Positions 1 to 9,871 are shown, counted from the stretch's first letter. The stretch is 64,000 nt of DNA from an uncultured Bacilli bacterium (GCA_934097085.1 CAKONK010000005.1:28068-92067); one strand, 5' to 3'. A program made the numbers and translations. The notes: generated by a model not told the origin, from the sequence alone.

Positions 1-208
1 TCTTTTTATCCTCTTCGTTTTCTTCATTATTTATAATTTCATTTGAATATTCTTTATTTTTCTCTTCGATTTTCTTATCAAGAGCTTGCATAGTCTTAAA
101 ATAATATTTTTGACTATCTTTATTTAAGCTCTCAATAAGTTTTTTCAAAGAAAAGAACATTATAACTGAAAGTAATCCAGTTAATATTAAAAGTAATACT
201 ATTTCCAT
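1..208 (-). CDS. ATP synthase b-subunit-like membrane stalk protein, 3' end outside window
   Basis: The ATG at 208 overlaps the TAA of the upstream c-like gene (TAATG), a sign of translational coupling. The 69 visible residues begin with one hydrophobic helix (MEIVLLLILTGLLSVIMFF) and continue as a highly charged, coiled-coil-like stretch rich in Lys, Glu and Asn. That is the architecture of a peripheral-stalk b subunit, and its place directly after a c-like gene supports the idea. Sequence alone is too short and too low in complexity to prove homology; it could be any bitopic coiled-coil protein. The reading frame is open to the window edge, so the true length is unknown. Confidence 0.5.
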   Translation of the reverse strand, partial: MEIVLLLILTGLLSVIMFFSLKKLIESLNKDSQKYYFKTMQALDKKIEEKNKEYSNEIINNEENEEDKK

Positions 209-453
209 TAGCTAACAAACGGATTTAGATATAAAAGAATGTAAATAAAGGTAAATAAGAATAATAAAAATACCGCTAAAACGACTAGAATGGTCATTAT
301 TGAATGAATAACATCATTCTTAGTCTCTGGATTTCTACCAATAGACTCCGCTATTTTACCTCCCATAATACCTAAGCCAATTGATAAACCTAAAAATGTA
401 AGACCTAAGATTATACCAACTGCTAACATTGTTGCATAAAGTACGCTTTCCAT
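208..453 (-). CDS. F-type ATPase c-subunit-like proteolipid lacking the helix-2 carboxylate
   Basis: Eighty-one residues forming two hydrophobic helices joined by a polar loop. Helix 1 ends with a glycine-rich face (SIGLGIMGGKIAESIGRNPE) that matches the F-type c-subunit pattern, including the conserved RNP loop. In c subunits the ion-binding Asp or Glu lies about 18 residues after RNP in helix 2; here that stretch reads IMTILVVLAVFLLFLF, with no acidic residue anywhere in the helix. A ring of this protein could not bind a proton or Na+ in the usual way. It sits 14 bases after the 446-residue surface protein gene and overlaps the b-like gene by one base. Family call is good; function as a rotor is inference. 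Confidence 0.7.
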   Translation of the reverse strand: MESVLYATMLAVGIILGLTFLGLSIGLGIMGGKIAESIGRNPETKNDVIHSIMTILVVLAVFLLFLFTFIYILLYLNPFVS

Positions 454-467
454 ATTATCACTCCTTC

Positions 468-1808
468 TTATAAAATATATTTATATGTGGCAATTACGCC
501 CATATTTGCATTATTAAATGTAGCATCTTCGATTACTATTTTAGCAACATTTCCTGTCCCAGAATAACTAAATGAACCTGTGTAGCCACCATTTTGTGCA
601 AGATCTAAATTTAAATTACTATCAGTTGCCACTAAAACATCATCTATATAAAGATTTGCTTTTGCATAATCAATACTACCATCTACTTTCAATATATATG
701 ATACACTATTTGTACTAACTTTATCAAGTGTAATTTGTCCATTTACAGATTTTGTTTTAACTTTTATCTCATCAAATTTTTGACTTATTACATTATCATT
801 ATCTTTAAAATCATAATAGAACTCTAAAGTATATTCTTGTCCTGGTAGTAATCCCTTTATTTCATATGTCGTCGATGAAGGATCTACAGTAAATCTTCCA
901 ACTTCAGACTCTCCAAGTTTAACAACTATATATACACTGGTAAACTCAGTAAGTGGATCATATACCATATACGACACTGTTATACTAGTACTATCTGATT
1001 TACTATCAAGGACAGTTGTTTTATGCGTAACATATTTATTATTCGTTATTGTTTGATGAATATTATTGATAAATGTATAATTATTATCATCTGGATATAC
1101 ATTTTCTGACCCATTTCCATCATTATCAGGTTTTTGTTCTTCATATTTTTTATCAAAATATTCATTTGTTGAGCCACTTATCTTAGCAAGGTCAAACTCT
1201 TTATCATCATAAATTAATTTTTCCTCATTAGTTTTAAATGTAAAGTTACCTAATTTTAAGTTTAAAATTCCAAACGATTTATAACTTATTAAGTTATTAT
1301 ATACATAAGAATTTCCAACCTTATCTAAATCCACAATTAAATAATTTTCCGCATTTAATAAATCATCTTCACTCTTAATTACTTTACCAGTAAGTAAATA
1401 CTTTCTATCTGATATTTTAAATATCTTATTTGATAATGAAGAAAATATTGATTCATTTGTATATTTTTGAGTTTCACCATTATCTTTTACTTCATAAAAT
1501 GTTCCAAGAAGTTTCATCTCACTTGTTGAACTATTAAAGATGACTACCTTATTTCCAAGAGAAATCTTCTTTTTATCTTGAATCAAATAATATCCTCCTA
1601 AAAAGTCTTTTTTAATATAGCTTTTATCTTTAATAGTTATTAATTCACCAGCTTTATTATAAAGATAACTTACTGAATCAACTTCATATTTAACATTATA
1701 GTCTTTTACTTTAAATATTATAAATACACATAAAGCAGCAAGAACTAAGAAGGTAAAAATTGATAGTCCTAAAATTAAAAGTTTATTTTTTGAATTTAAT
1801 TTTCTCAT
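468..1808 (-). CDS. membrane-anchored surface protein with FnIII-like domains
   Basis: 446 residues. A short basic N-terminus is followed by one transmembrane helix at about residues 10-33; the rest should lie outside the cell. An N-terminal globular part (to about 215) is followed by an acidic, Asn/Gly-rich linker and then beta-sandwich repeats of fibronectin III type, with the tell-tale pattern YEIKGLLPGQEYTLEFYYD. The N-terminal part resembles that of the 1982-residue neighbour (KYLLTG versus KYIVAG, YDDKE versus YDDKK before the linker), so the two look like paralogues. No LPxTG, no C-terminal helix. It lies 3 bases after the giant gene and 14 before the c-like gene, in one operon. No named family recognised. 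Confidence 0.7.
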   Translation of the reverse strand: MRKLNSKNKLLILGLSIFTFLVLAALCVFIIFKVKDYNVKYEVDSVSYLYNKAGELITIKDKSYIKKDFLGGYYLIQDKKKISLGNKVVIFNSSTSEMKLLGTFYEVKDNGETQKYTNESIFSSLSNKIFKISDRKYLLTGKVIKSEDDLLNAENYLIVDLDKVGNSYVYNNLISYKSFGILNLKLGNFTFKTNEEKLIYDDKEFDLAKISGSTNEYFDKKYEEQKPDNDGNGSENVYPDDNNYTFINNIHQTITNNKYVTHKTTVLDSKSDSTSITVSYMVYDPLTEFTSVYIVVKLGESEVGRFTVDPSSTTYEIKGLLPGQEYTLEFYYDFKDNDNVISQKFDEIKVKTKSVNGQITLDKVSTNSVSYILKVDGSIDYAKANLYIDDVLVATDSNLNLDLAQNGGYTGSFSYSGTGNVAKIVIEDATFNNANMGVIATYKYIL

Positions 1809-1811
1809 TTT

Positions 1812-4800
1812 CTACCCTCTTTTCTTATCCTCTGTTCTTGTTGTAGCATTATTTTCAGCACCAAGAATATAACATTCTTTCTTCTCATTATTCCATTTAT
1901 TTGAAATCGCATTTGCTAAACATTTTTCCTCAGTATCTAAATCTTTAGTTATAGCTCCACCTAGATAGAATTTATATACAATGTTATAACCAGCACTTCT
2001 TAATATAAGTTCATCAGTATATGCATAAGCATTAGAATTTTGACCTTTAGTACCATTATGTTTTAGCATAATTTGGTAATAACTATCTCCGACTACAGAA
2101 CTTTCTGTTGAACCTGTAATGTAGATAATCTTATCATCTTCTTCAGTACTTAATTCATCAAACATCTTTGTACCTGAAATGTAAATATTACCAACAGAAC
2201 TTTCAATTGAGTTAATTGCATAAGTTATACCAACTACATATGCCTCTTGTTCGATGTAATCTTCATCAGGTTCCTGTGGTACATTATCTTTCATAATATT
2301 TGCTGCATATCCAAATCTTAAAGTAGTTTGTCCATAAATATTTTGATCTTCACCTACGTAGTTATCTGCAATATATTGAACAAGTCCAGTATTAATACGA
2401 TAATTATTTAAGGTAAACATTAAATATCTATCAAAATGATGTTCAAGTGCAGTAGTTCCATCATTATTTATATATGTATCATACTCAATAATAAAGTAAT
2501 ATTGTTTATTTTCTTCGAGATTTGTATATTTCGTTTTATTATTTGAACTAAATATATTTTTAACTTCTTCAGATCCGCCTACTACTTTATATTCTCCATT
2601 TTGTAGAACTGCTAAATAAGCTTTGTAATTTCCACTTGTAACAACTTTATCTGGATCATTAAATGATATTTTAAAATTCAAATAATATCCATCATTTGTA
2701 TTATAGTGACTTGCTTTTATAACATCTAATTTTGGTGAACTTAAACCTTTAACATTTACATTATTATCATAAATATTTATTTCTTTTTCACCAGCTGTTG
2801 TATCAACTTTAGCCACTATTTTAGTATTATAATCTTTACCAAATACAAAGCTATCACCAGTTATATCAAATGATGCTGATATATCATAATTATTTGATTT
2901 AACACAAGTGTTTCCTCCAAGGACATTATAATTATTATTATCACAAGTTTGAATATTTTCTGCACACACACCATTTGAACAAATTTCATATTTTAATGAT
3001 TTAATACCAATTATATCAGAAATTTTATAATTTAAATTTAATAGCCTTTTTGAGTAATCCTCAAGTGAATTAATATCAAACGAAGTATTATTTACAAGAA
3101 CATCTTTTTCACTTAAAGTTTTAAATGAATAATTAACCGTTTCATATAACATACTTACTGAATCAGTTAAGTACACTTTTTTACCAGATATCATCATATA
3201 AGCTTTTAAATTATATTCAGTATTAATATCTAATCCATATAATGTTATCTCATATGTTATGTCAATATTTTGCCCATCATAATCAGTTGTATCAAAACTA
3301 ATTACTTTATTTAAATAATCATATTTATAGTCTGTAATAACACTATTATTAACTTTAACCGATTTTACATTTAGTAAGTAATCTGAACCAGTTTTTATTT
3401 CATATTTATTTCCACTTATGGTGCCACTTTGAGAAGTTAACTCATCTTTATTAATTTTAATAACATTACTATAATTATCATTGCCAATTTCTAAATATAA
3501 ATATTTAACATTATTTTCTATATCAATATCACTTTCTTTAATACCAGATATTTGCATATTAATCTTTGCACCATTAATAGTTGGTGATACCAAGTTAACT
3601 TTAAGTGATGGTACAACAGTATCATAAGTAAACAAGTTATCTGTTGTATTTATTTCTGATGTAGCAAGCTCTTTAATATCAATTGTCTCATAATCTTTAG
3701 TAAGGTATACTGATACACCTTTTTCATCAACTCTATAATCAACTTTTCTTTCAAAGTATATTTCGTTTTTATTGGCAAAATATCTTGAAGCTAAGTTTTT
3801 AAAGTAGATATTTCCTACAAAATAGTTATCATCTTTATAAGTGTTATTGCCAGTACCAGGCTCATCATCATCAACAAAATATCCTCCGGAAGTAAATGGA
3901 TAATAAGCTCCAATTGCATTTTGTGATAAAGTAAAATTCCTATCGAATAATAAAATATACTCGCCCGTATCACTTTTAACAAAAGCATAATTTTTATTAG
4001 TATTACCTAAGAATCCTACTTTACCTGTATCATATAAACCTTCAAGGGTAATTGAGATGTTTTTATTTTTATAATTTTCAAATAATGATCCGAATAATGA
4101 AGAATAATATAATTTAGAATAATCCAAATATAAGCAAAGATCATTTTCATTACATGATGCTATATATGCTGTATGAAGTAATTCGTTATTTTTATCATAA
4201 CCAGTATATTTCCAAGTTTTACTATCGTTTCCTTTTGTATAAGTAATTTTGTTTCCACCAATTGAATCTAGGAAATTTTCTGTTTTATTATTATTTATAT
4301 TTTCTATTTTAAATGAAGATGTTCCATCAGAAATTGTTAAATTGTATGATGCTACTTTTGATGTTTCGCCATTTAACTTAAGCATTAATAAGTTATTATA
4401 CATTAGTCTATTTTCACTTTTAATAACCTCATAGTTCATATTAAGTGGACTAATGCCATTAAATACTTTTTCATTTACTTTAGCATAACTGCTCGCATAA
4501 GATTCATTATCAATCAATTTAACATTTAAATAAGTATTATAATTATCAAGCTTATTTAAATTATTAATTTTCGCACATTTATATTTTGAGGCATTATATG
4601 CTCTAAGTGGTTTTACACAATTGATACTTTCTGCTGGATTAATAGTTTCATCTTCACCTATACTATAATAAATTTTAGTATCATTTTCATTTAAAGACGA
4701 ATCTTTATCAATTATTTCATATTTATATGTAATAAAGTTTTCACTTGATTCCCATACAAACATATATATAGTAGGAACTTCCTTAAGGACAAATATATCA

Positions 4801-7760
4801 TTTGACACAACAGGTTCGTTCTTACTTAAATCATCTTTATCAAATGGGAATAATATTTCATTACTTTCAGGAGTAAATTTAAGTGATAAAGTATATTCTA
4901 CACTATAAATATGACCTCTTTTAAGAAATTCATAATCTGAGAAATATAGTGTTTTCTCTGGTAAATTATCTGAGGCTGTTAACTCAAGCTCATCAGTAAT
5001 TTTAATTGAATTAGCTTCATCTTTACCATTAGTTATATCATATATAGTATAATTTATTTTTTTAATATATTTTTTAATTGAATTATTATTTGTAGATTCA
5101 TCATCCTCAGTAGTTGTATCTTTTAAAATAGGAGTAATTTTTAATCCAATAGTTGTATCATCTTTTAGATTTTCATCTTTACCAGCATTAGGAATTTGAG
5201 TAACCTCTATTGAAGCTTCTCCAGAAGCAAGTACTAAAAGTGAATCATTAATTCTAAATTCTAAATATCCTGGGTCAAATACAACTGAATCACTTCCACT
5301 TATACCATTTTTTACAAAGATTACATAATTTTTAGAAATTATACCATCTTTATGTCTTTCACGAAGCATATCAAGTGTATAACCAAAATCAGCAAGAGTA
5401 AGCTTTTTAGTACCATCAAAATAGTCCTCTACTATATTTTCTGTAACATTAATTGAGGATATATGTGAATTATTGTATAATGTTCCTTCACAAAGTTCAA
5501 TTTCAAAACTTTTAAAATTCTCTTTAATAACATCTGCAGATATACTCTCATCAATTAGCTTAGTCACTTCAAGATTAACATTAACATTAAATATATCTTT
5601 AAATGCTTCTTCATCGGTTAAAGTGATGCTTTCCATATTTGTCTTAACGACATTTGCTTCAGTTGTAAATATTAAAGTTCTATCTACAAAATTAACCCCA
5701 GCAGGTTTATTTTCATCTTTTAAATCATAATAAGCATACAAATCTAAAGTATATTTTGTAGAACTTTTAAGCATTGTTAGATTTATGCTTGCACATTTTG
5801 TAGTTTCACTTTCCTCATTTATACAATCTACATAAGTTAGAGGCACAGTATTAACTTCACCATTACTCATATTTTTATATTCTACATAAATATTTTTATC
5901 TTTATCAATTGTATTATCAACATCATAAATTGTGAATTGTCCAGTTACTGTAGATGCACTTACAAATAAATTTTTTGCACTAATCGTTGGACTTTGTAAA
6001 TTGTTCATACTAAATAATGGACTATTCTCTGTACGATATTCAATTGTTTTTTCATTATCATTAACACTAATAACGGCATTAACATAATAATTTTTATTTT
6101 TTTCTAATGGGGTTTCAAACTTTATTGTTTCAGCAAGCGGTTTATCTTTAGTAATACTTTTTACTAAATTATTATTTTCATCATAAATAATATAAATTAC
6201 TTTTTTTATTGAATTGTTTGGATCAATTGTATTTTCAAGAGCAATTGTAACTGAATAATCTTTTTTATTAACTGTTGCTGATACGCTAGGTAATACGCTT
6301 GTATCCTTAAATGGATTAACTTTTAAAGTACTTGTTATAACACTAGATGCCTCTCCATTTGGATAGCTTATACTTCCATAAGTTATATCTTCGATTTTAG
6401 CAGTATATTTTTTATCAGGGTTTAAATTATTAAATGTATGATTCAATTTTTTACCATCATTTGTAAATCTTAAACTATCCACTAAATTTCCTTTTTCATC
6501 ATATAAATTTAATGTACCAGATGTAAATGTAGATGATTTAGATAAGTTTATGTTATAAGATAATGATGTACTATCTTTATAATCAAGTTCAAGCATTGCT
6601 CCAATCTCAGAGGTATTAAATGTTCTTTGGAATAATACATAATCACTTACTACACCACTGTTGCCCTTATAAGATGCATAAATGGATAATATATATTTAT
6701 TATCACTTTGAAGGCCATCATACATATACTCATTAATCTTACCATATGTTTTATATTCTTTTAAATCTATTACATCGCCAGTTTTAACATTTAAAAGTTT
6801 AGCATATACTGAGGAAGTAATTAAATTATTATCATCAACTACATCAAAATTAATGTCTATTTTATGTGAGTTAACATTACTTGAAAGTAATCTTACATAA
6901 GGAGCTTTTTTATAATCAACTACAGTTTCTACTTGATACCTATCCTCAATAGTTATGTTAGGTTTGTTTGGATTAGTTGTATTATTTGTGGTATTACCAT
7001 CTTTACCTGAATCATCCTTTTTGTCATCATAAATTATATCTATATTCTGATCACTATTTATTACTATTTCAGATAAATTAAGTTTAACTTCATCACTTAC
7101 ACTAATTACTTTTTTATCTAAATCAATCTTTACATTGTCTGGTGTTATAATATAACATTCTGAAGCAATTGTTTCTATATTAAGAGTTTCATTTGTTATT
7201 CTAACAAGTCCACCATCAATAAATTCAAATTCAAAATAATAATTTTCATACATGTTTTCTGAACTTGTTAATTTAAGTTTTAAATTTTTACCCGCAACAA
7301 TATATTTTGTATCGCTAATTCTACCAATAAAACTTGTAAAAGTAATATCTTTATCCTTAGAACTAATCATATATCTATCATCTTTATAATTAATTAAATA
7401 CTTACTTTTGATATTGTAATAAGAAAGATATTTTTCATTTAAATCATCAAGAGGCATAAGTACTCCATCATTTAAATAGCTTATTGATTTATCGTTATAA
7501 AATGCAAAAGAATATATACTAGCAACTGTTTTTTTATCATCTTTTGAGGTAAATATTACATCATCACTATAACCTTTTTTATACTCTGTACCCTTTATAA
7601 AATAAGCTTTTTCAGGCACATCACTATCAGTAATACTTACATAACCATCACTGTAAAAAACTGTTTTTTCTTTCAAAACAAATTTATATAATGAGAACAC
7701 TAGTGCTGCAAAAGTTATTACACTTACTAAAATTATCGTTACAAGACTTTTATTTTTCAT
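1812..7760 (-). CDS. giant membrane-anchored surface protein (1982 aa) with FnIII-like repeats
   Basis: The first gene of the operon, with the ribosome site AAAGGG just upstream of its ATG. One transmembrane helix at about residues 7-29 anchors it; everything after is predicted extracellular. An N-terminal domain of about 220 residues, related to that of the 446-residue neighbour, leads into an Asn/Thr-rich linker and then many repeated beta-sandwich-like units with turns such as LNPDKKYTAKIED and GLQSDNKYILSIYA, as in fibronectin III domains. Some pairs of Cys suggest disulfides. It has no sorting signal and no C-terminal helix. Co-transcription with c-like and b-like ATPase parts suggests it is the external part of an ATP-driven machine, but that is inference. 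An adhesin is the alternative. Confidence 0.7.
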   Translation of the reverse strand: MKNKSLVTIILVSVITFAALVFSLYKFVLKEKTVFYSDGYVSITDSDVPEKAYFIKGTEYKKGYSDDVIFTSKDDKKTVASIYSFAFYNDKSISYLNDGVLMPLDDLNEKYLSYYNIKSKYLINYKDDRYMISSKDKDITFTSFIGRISDTKYIVAGKNLKLKLTSSENMYENYYFEFEFIDGGLVRITNETLNIETIASECYIITPDNVKIDLDKKVISVSDEVKLNLSEIVINSDQNIDIIYDDKKDDSGKDGNTTNNTTNPNKPNITIEDRYQVETVVDYKKAPYVRLLSSNVNSHKIDINFDVVDDNNLITSSVYAKLLNVKTGDVIDLKEYKTYGKINEYMYDGLQSDNKYILSIYASYKGNSGVVSDYVLFQRTFNTSEIGAMLELDYKDSTSLSYNINLSKSSTFTSGTLNLYDEKGNLVDSLRFTNDGKKLNHTFNNLNPDKKYTAKIEDITYGSISYPNGEASSVITSTLKVNPFKDTSVLPSVSATVNKKDYSVTIALENTIDPNNSIKKVIYIIYDENNNLVKSITKDKPLAETIKFETPLEKNKNYYVNAVISVNDNEKTIEYRTENSPLFSMNNLQSPTISAKNLFVSASTVTGQFTIYDVDNTIDKDKNIYVEYKNMSNGEVNTVPLTYVDCINEESETTKCASINLTMLKSSTKYTLDLYAYYDLKDENKPAGVNFVDRTLIFTTEANVVKTNMESITLTDEEAFKDIFNVNVNLEVTKLIDESISADVIKENFKSFEIELCEGTLYNNSHISSINVTENIVEDYFDGTKKLTLADFGYTLDMLRERHKDGIISKNYVIFVKNGISGSDSVVFDPGYLEFRINDSLLVLASGEASIEVTQIPNAGKDENLKDDTTIGLKITPILKDTTTEDDESTNNNSIKKYIKKINYTIYDITNGKDEANSIKITDELELTASDNLPEKTLYFSDYEFLKRGHIYSVEYTLSLKFTPESNEILFPFDKDDLSKNEPVVSNDIFVLKEVPTIYMFVWESSENFITYKYEIIDKDSSLNENDTKIYYSIGEDETINPAESINCVKPLRAYNASKYKCAKINNLNKLDNYNTYLNVKLIDNESYASSYAKVNEKVFNGISPLNMNYEVIKSENRLMYNNLLMLKLNGETSKVASYNLTISDGTSSFKIENINNNKTENFLDSIGGNKITYTKGNDSKTWKYTGYDKNNELLHTAYIASCNENDLCLYLDYSKLYYSSLFGSLFENYKNKNISITLEGLYDTGKVGFLGNTNKNYAFVKSDTGEYILLFDRNFTLSQNAIGAYYPFTSGGYFVDDDEPGTGNNTYKDDNYFVGNIYFKNLASRYFANKNEIYFERKVDYRVDEKGVSVYLTKDYETIDIKELATSEINTTDNLFTYDTVVPSLKVNLVSPTINGAKINMQISGIKESDIDIENNVKYLYLEIGNDNYSNVIKINKDELTSQSGTISGNKYEIKTGSDYLLNVKSVKVNNSVITDYKYDYLNKVISFDTTDYDGQNIDITYEITLYGLDINTEYNLKAYMMISGKKVYLTDSVSMLYETVNYSFKTLSEKDVLVNNTSFDINSLEDYSKRLLNLNYKISDIIGIKSLKYEICSNGVCAENIQTCDNNNYNVLGGNTCVKSNNYDISASFDITGDSFVFGKDYNTKIVAKVDTTAGEKEINIYDNNVNVKGLSSPKLDVIKASHYNTNDGYYLNFKISFNDPDKVVTSGNYKAYLAVLQNGEYKVVGGSEEVKNIFSSNNKTKYTNLEENKQYYFIIEYDTYINNDGTTALEHHFDRYLMFTLNNYRINTGLVQYIADNYVGEDQNIYGQTTLRFGYAANIMKDNVPQEPDEDYIEQEAYVVGITYAINSIESSVGNIYISGTKMFDELSTEEDDKIIYITGSTESSVVGDSYYQIMLKHNGTKGQNSNAYAYTDELILRSAGYNIVYKFYLGGAITKDLDTEEKCLANAISNKWNNEKKECYILGAENNATTRTEDKKRG

Positions 7761-7790
7761 ACATCTTACCCTTTCTTATCATACATAATA

Positions 7791-7819
7791 ATTGTACCAA
7801 AAGTAAAATATTTATTCAA
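7791..7819 (-). promoter_or_regulatory. promoter of the giant-protein/ATPase-like operon
   Basis: On the minus strand TTGAAT at 7819-7814 and TACAAT at 7796-7791 are separated by 17 bases, a good housekeeping promoter, about 30 bases before the ATG of the 1982-residue protein. It lies after the terminator of the gene upstream, so the operon starts here. Confidence 0.65.
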
Positions 7820-7843
7820 GGTAATATAATCATTTTCTAAAAA

Positions 7844-7875
7844 AAAGAAGCCGAAAATATTCAGCTTCTTTATGA
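7844..7875 (-). terminator. intrinsic terminator after the amidoligase gene
   Basis: Minus-strand stem GAAGCTGAA / TTCGGCTTC (one G-U pair) with a four-base loop followed by eight T. It separates the amidoligase gene from the surface-protein operon. Confidence 0.8.
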
Positions 7876-7911
7876 GGTTATTTTAAATATAATTTTGCTA
7901 ATTTCAGGTAG

Positions 7912-9786
7912 TTATTTTTTTGTAAGACTTCTTGACTTAATTAAATTATAATTTGCTTCAAATCTATCATAAAATATATTTTTTAATTCATAATCTTCTT
8001 CAAATAAAATATCAAGTAAATAATTTTTCTTATCTTCAATCGGAATATCTTCGGATAAAATTAATAATTTTTTTAAAAGTTTTTTATCACTAACATTTTC
8101 TGAAAAATATTTTGCCTTTTGTAATAATCTTGTAAAAAGTATTATATTTAAATGTAAATCATCAAAATCAATTGTTCCATTTGGTATTCTTATTTCCAAA
8201 GTATTTTTATTACCACTAAAAGCATTTAATATATTTAAACTAGCAAATCTGTCTTTTTGAGCAATACCAAGTAAGTAAGAAAATCCTTTTAAAGTATCTG
8301 CATTTGTTTGAATATATCTTCCATACATATTTAAAATATCATTTTTTATAAATCGTGCATTAGCTTTAGCACCATCCCTTAAAGGGGAATTTTCTTTATT
8401 AAACATAAAAGCAAATATTTCTTCGCAATGAATATATATATAATAAATAAGTTGTAAATGAGTTATACTTTTTATATAATCAAATCCCAAATGAATATGA
8501 CCCCCACAGTCTTTTGTAATTGTAAAACCATTTTCTTTTAAAAAGTTACATACAAATTTAATTTCTTTTAAATCATTTTCATTATAATTTAGTATTCTTG
8601 AAGTAATTTCAATTCCATTTCCAACAGTGCCTTCCTCCTTAAAAGACCATGACTTTAAAAGAGAACCTAAAGCAATATATGATTTATTTAATTCATGAGA
8701 ACATTCAAGTTCTAATCCAATAGTAATAGTTTCATCAACATTATGGTATGCCTCTACTTCTTCATTTGAAAAGTCAACATATTCTTCATTTGTTTTTATA
8801 GCATTATTGATGCCTTCATTTTTTAATACGGAAATAAGCTCTAATTTTATATGTTTATCATTTATTGTTTTAATTAATAACATTACCATTTCTATATATT
8901 CATCATATGATAAACGCATTAATTTAAATAAACTATATTTGATCTCATCATCTCTAACTTTCTCTATAACTATCTTTTGTTCTTCATATAATTTTAATCT
9001 TACAAAATACTTAAATAACAAATCTATGTTATCCAAACTTGCTATTAAATCAAGATTATAATAAGTATTTTCTATATAATAAATTTTTTCTGAATCTGAA
9101 AGAGTTCTTAAATAAGCTAATTTATAACTATTAGTTAAAATATCAAAATTATCTTTAATATATTTTTTATCATTCAATGATATAATTATTTGCGAAATGT
9201 ATTGTGGATTAGATAGTTTATTTAAAAACAATAATTTATTTTCATCTTTTTTAAATCTTCTTAAAAGCATCATCAAATCCATTTCCTTTTCAATATTAAT
9301 TTGTTTTAATAATTTTACTACAAAATCTTCATTGACGATGCCTTTCAAAATAATAATTTTAGCTTTCGAAGATACTTTATTTAACAAATTTATATAACTT
9401 TCTTCAGATTTAAAATTCAAGTTTAAAATATCAAATATTAAAAAATGATTATTGAATATTCTTGATGAAATAATATCGTTTAATAATAAATCAATTTTAT
9501 CCTCATCTTTTTCTAAAGAAAGTAATATTTTTAAAATATCTCTGTTTTTTATTAGTTTCAAAAATAATTCATTATTTAATAATTTAATTTTATAAAAATC
9601 TTTAACATTTAAAAGTTTATCAATATTCTCATAAATATATTTAAGAGTAAACGGATCATTTAATATTTTTTCATATTCTTTACTAGTAATAGTTTCAATA
9701 AACACAGGAAAAGATAAATCAAATATTTTTTGGTCTTCGACATAAAAACTTTTATATGTTTCTTTTAAAATATTTAATAGTTCCAT
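7912..9786 (-). CDS. amidoligase-family protein with long helical N-terminal region
   Basis: 624 residues. The C-terminal half (from about 350) carries the motifs of the amidoligase_2 family of COOH-NH2 ligases: a GLELEC strand, a small Asp/Glu-rich strand ending GIEITSRIL, the metal/ATP motif GGHIHLG and the closing TLEIRIPNGT strand. Members of this family join a carboxylate to an amine using ATP, often on peptides or cell-surface polymers. The first 330 residues are Leu/Ile/Lys-rich helical repeats with no recognised domain, possibly a substrate- or protein-binding scaffold. It is cytoplasmic (no signal or membrane helix) and stands alone between its own promoter and terminator, so the substrate cannot be read from context. 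Confidence 0.75.
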   Translation of the reverse strand: MELLNILKETYKSFYVEDQKIFDLSFPVFIETITSKEYEKILNDPFTLKYIYENIDKLLNVKDFYKIKLLNNELFLKLIKNRDILKILLSLEKDEDKIDLLLNDIISSRIFNNHFLIFDILNLNFKSEESYINLLNKVSSKAKIIILKGIVNEDFVVKLLKQINIEKEMDLMMLLRRFKKDENKLLFLNKLSNPQYISQIIISLNDKKYIKDNFDILTNSYKLAYLRTLSDSEKIYYIENTYYNLDLIASLDNIDLLFKYFVRLKLYEEQKIVIEKVRDDEIKYSLFKLMRLSYDEYIEMVMLLIKTINDKHIKLELISVLKNEGINNAIKTNEEYVDFSNEEVEAYHNVDETITIGLELECSHELNKSYIALGSLLKSWSFKEEGTVGNGIEITSRILNYNENDLKEIKFVCNFLKENGFTITKDCGGHIHLGFDYIKSITHLQLIYYIYIHCEEIFAFMFNKENSPLRDGAKANARFIKNDILNMYGRYIQTNADTLKGFSYLLGIAQKDRFASLNILNAFSGNKNTLEIRIPNGTIDFDDLHLNIILFTRLLQKAKYFSENVSDKKLLKKLLILSEDIPIEDKKNYLLDILFEEDYELKNIFYDRFEANYNLIKSRSLTKK

Positions 9787-9808
9787 TTTTCCCCCATTAG
9801 ATGCCTAT

Positions 9809-9837
9809 ATTGTAGCAAAAAAATATGGATTTGTCAA
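9809..9837 (-). promoter_or_regulatory. promoter of the amidoligase gene
   Basis: TTGACA (9837-9832) and TACAAT (9814-9809) on the minus strand with a 17-base spacer, about 23 bases before the ATG at 9786, which is preceded by the ribosome site GGGGG. Confidence 0.75.
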
Positions 9838-9847
9838 AATAACGAAA

Positions 9848-9871
9848 ATAAAAAAATCTCTATTTAAGAGA
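9848..9871 (-). terminator. terminator overlapping the stop codon of the 236-aa surface protein gene
   Basis: Minus-strand stem TCTCT / AGAGA with the stop codon TAA in the loop, followed by a run of seven T. Confidence 0.75.

Noticed and set aside
1..453. Ordinary F-type ATP synthase operon end
   Set aside because: No a subunit precedes the c-like gene, the c-like protein lacks the carboxylate, and surface-protein genes lie upstream instead.
4249..5730. Plus-strand open frames of 60-85 codons within the giant surface protein gene
   Set aside because: They are antisense shadows of an AT-rich gene, without ribosome sites or family-like sequence.
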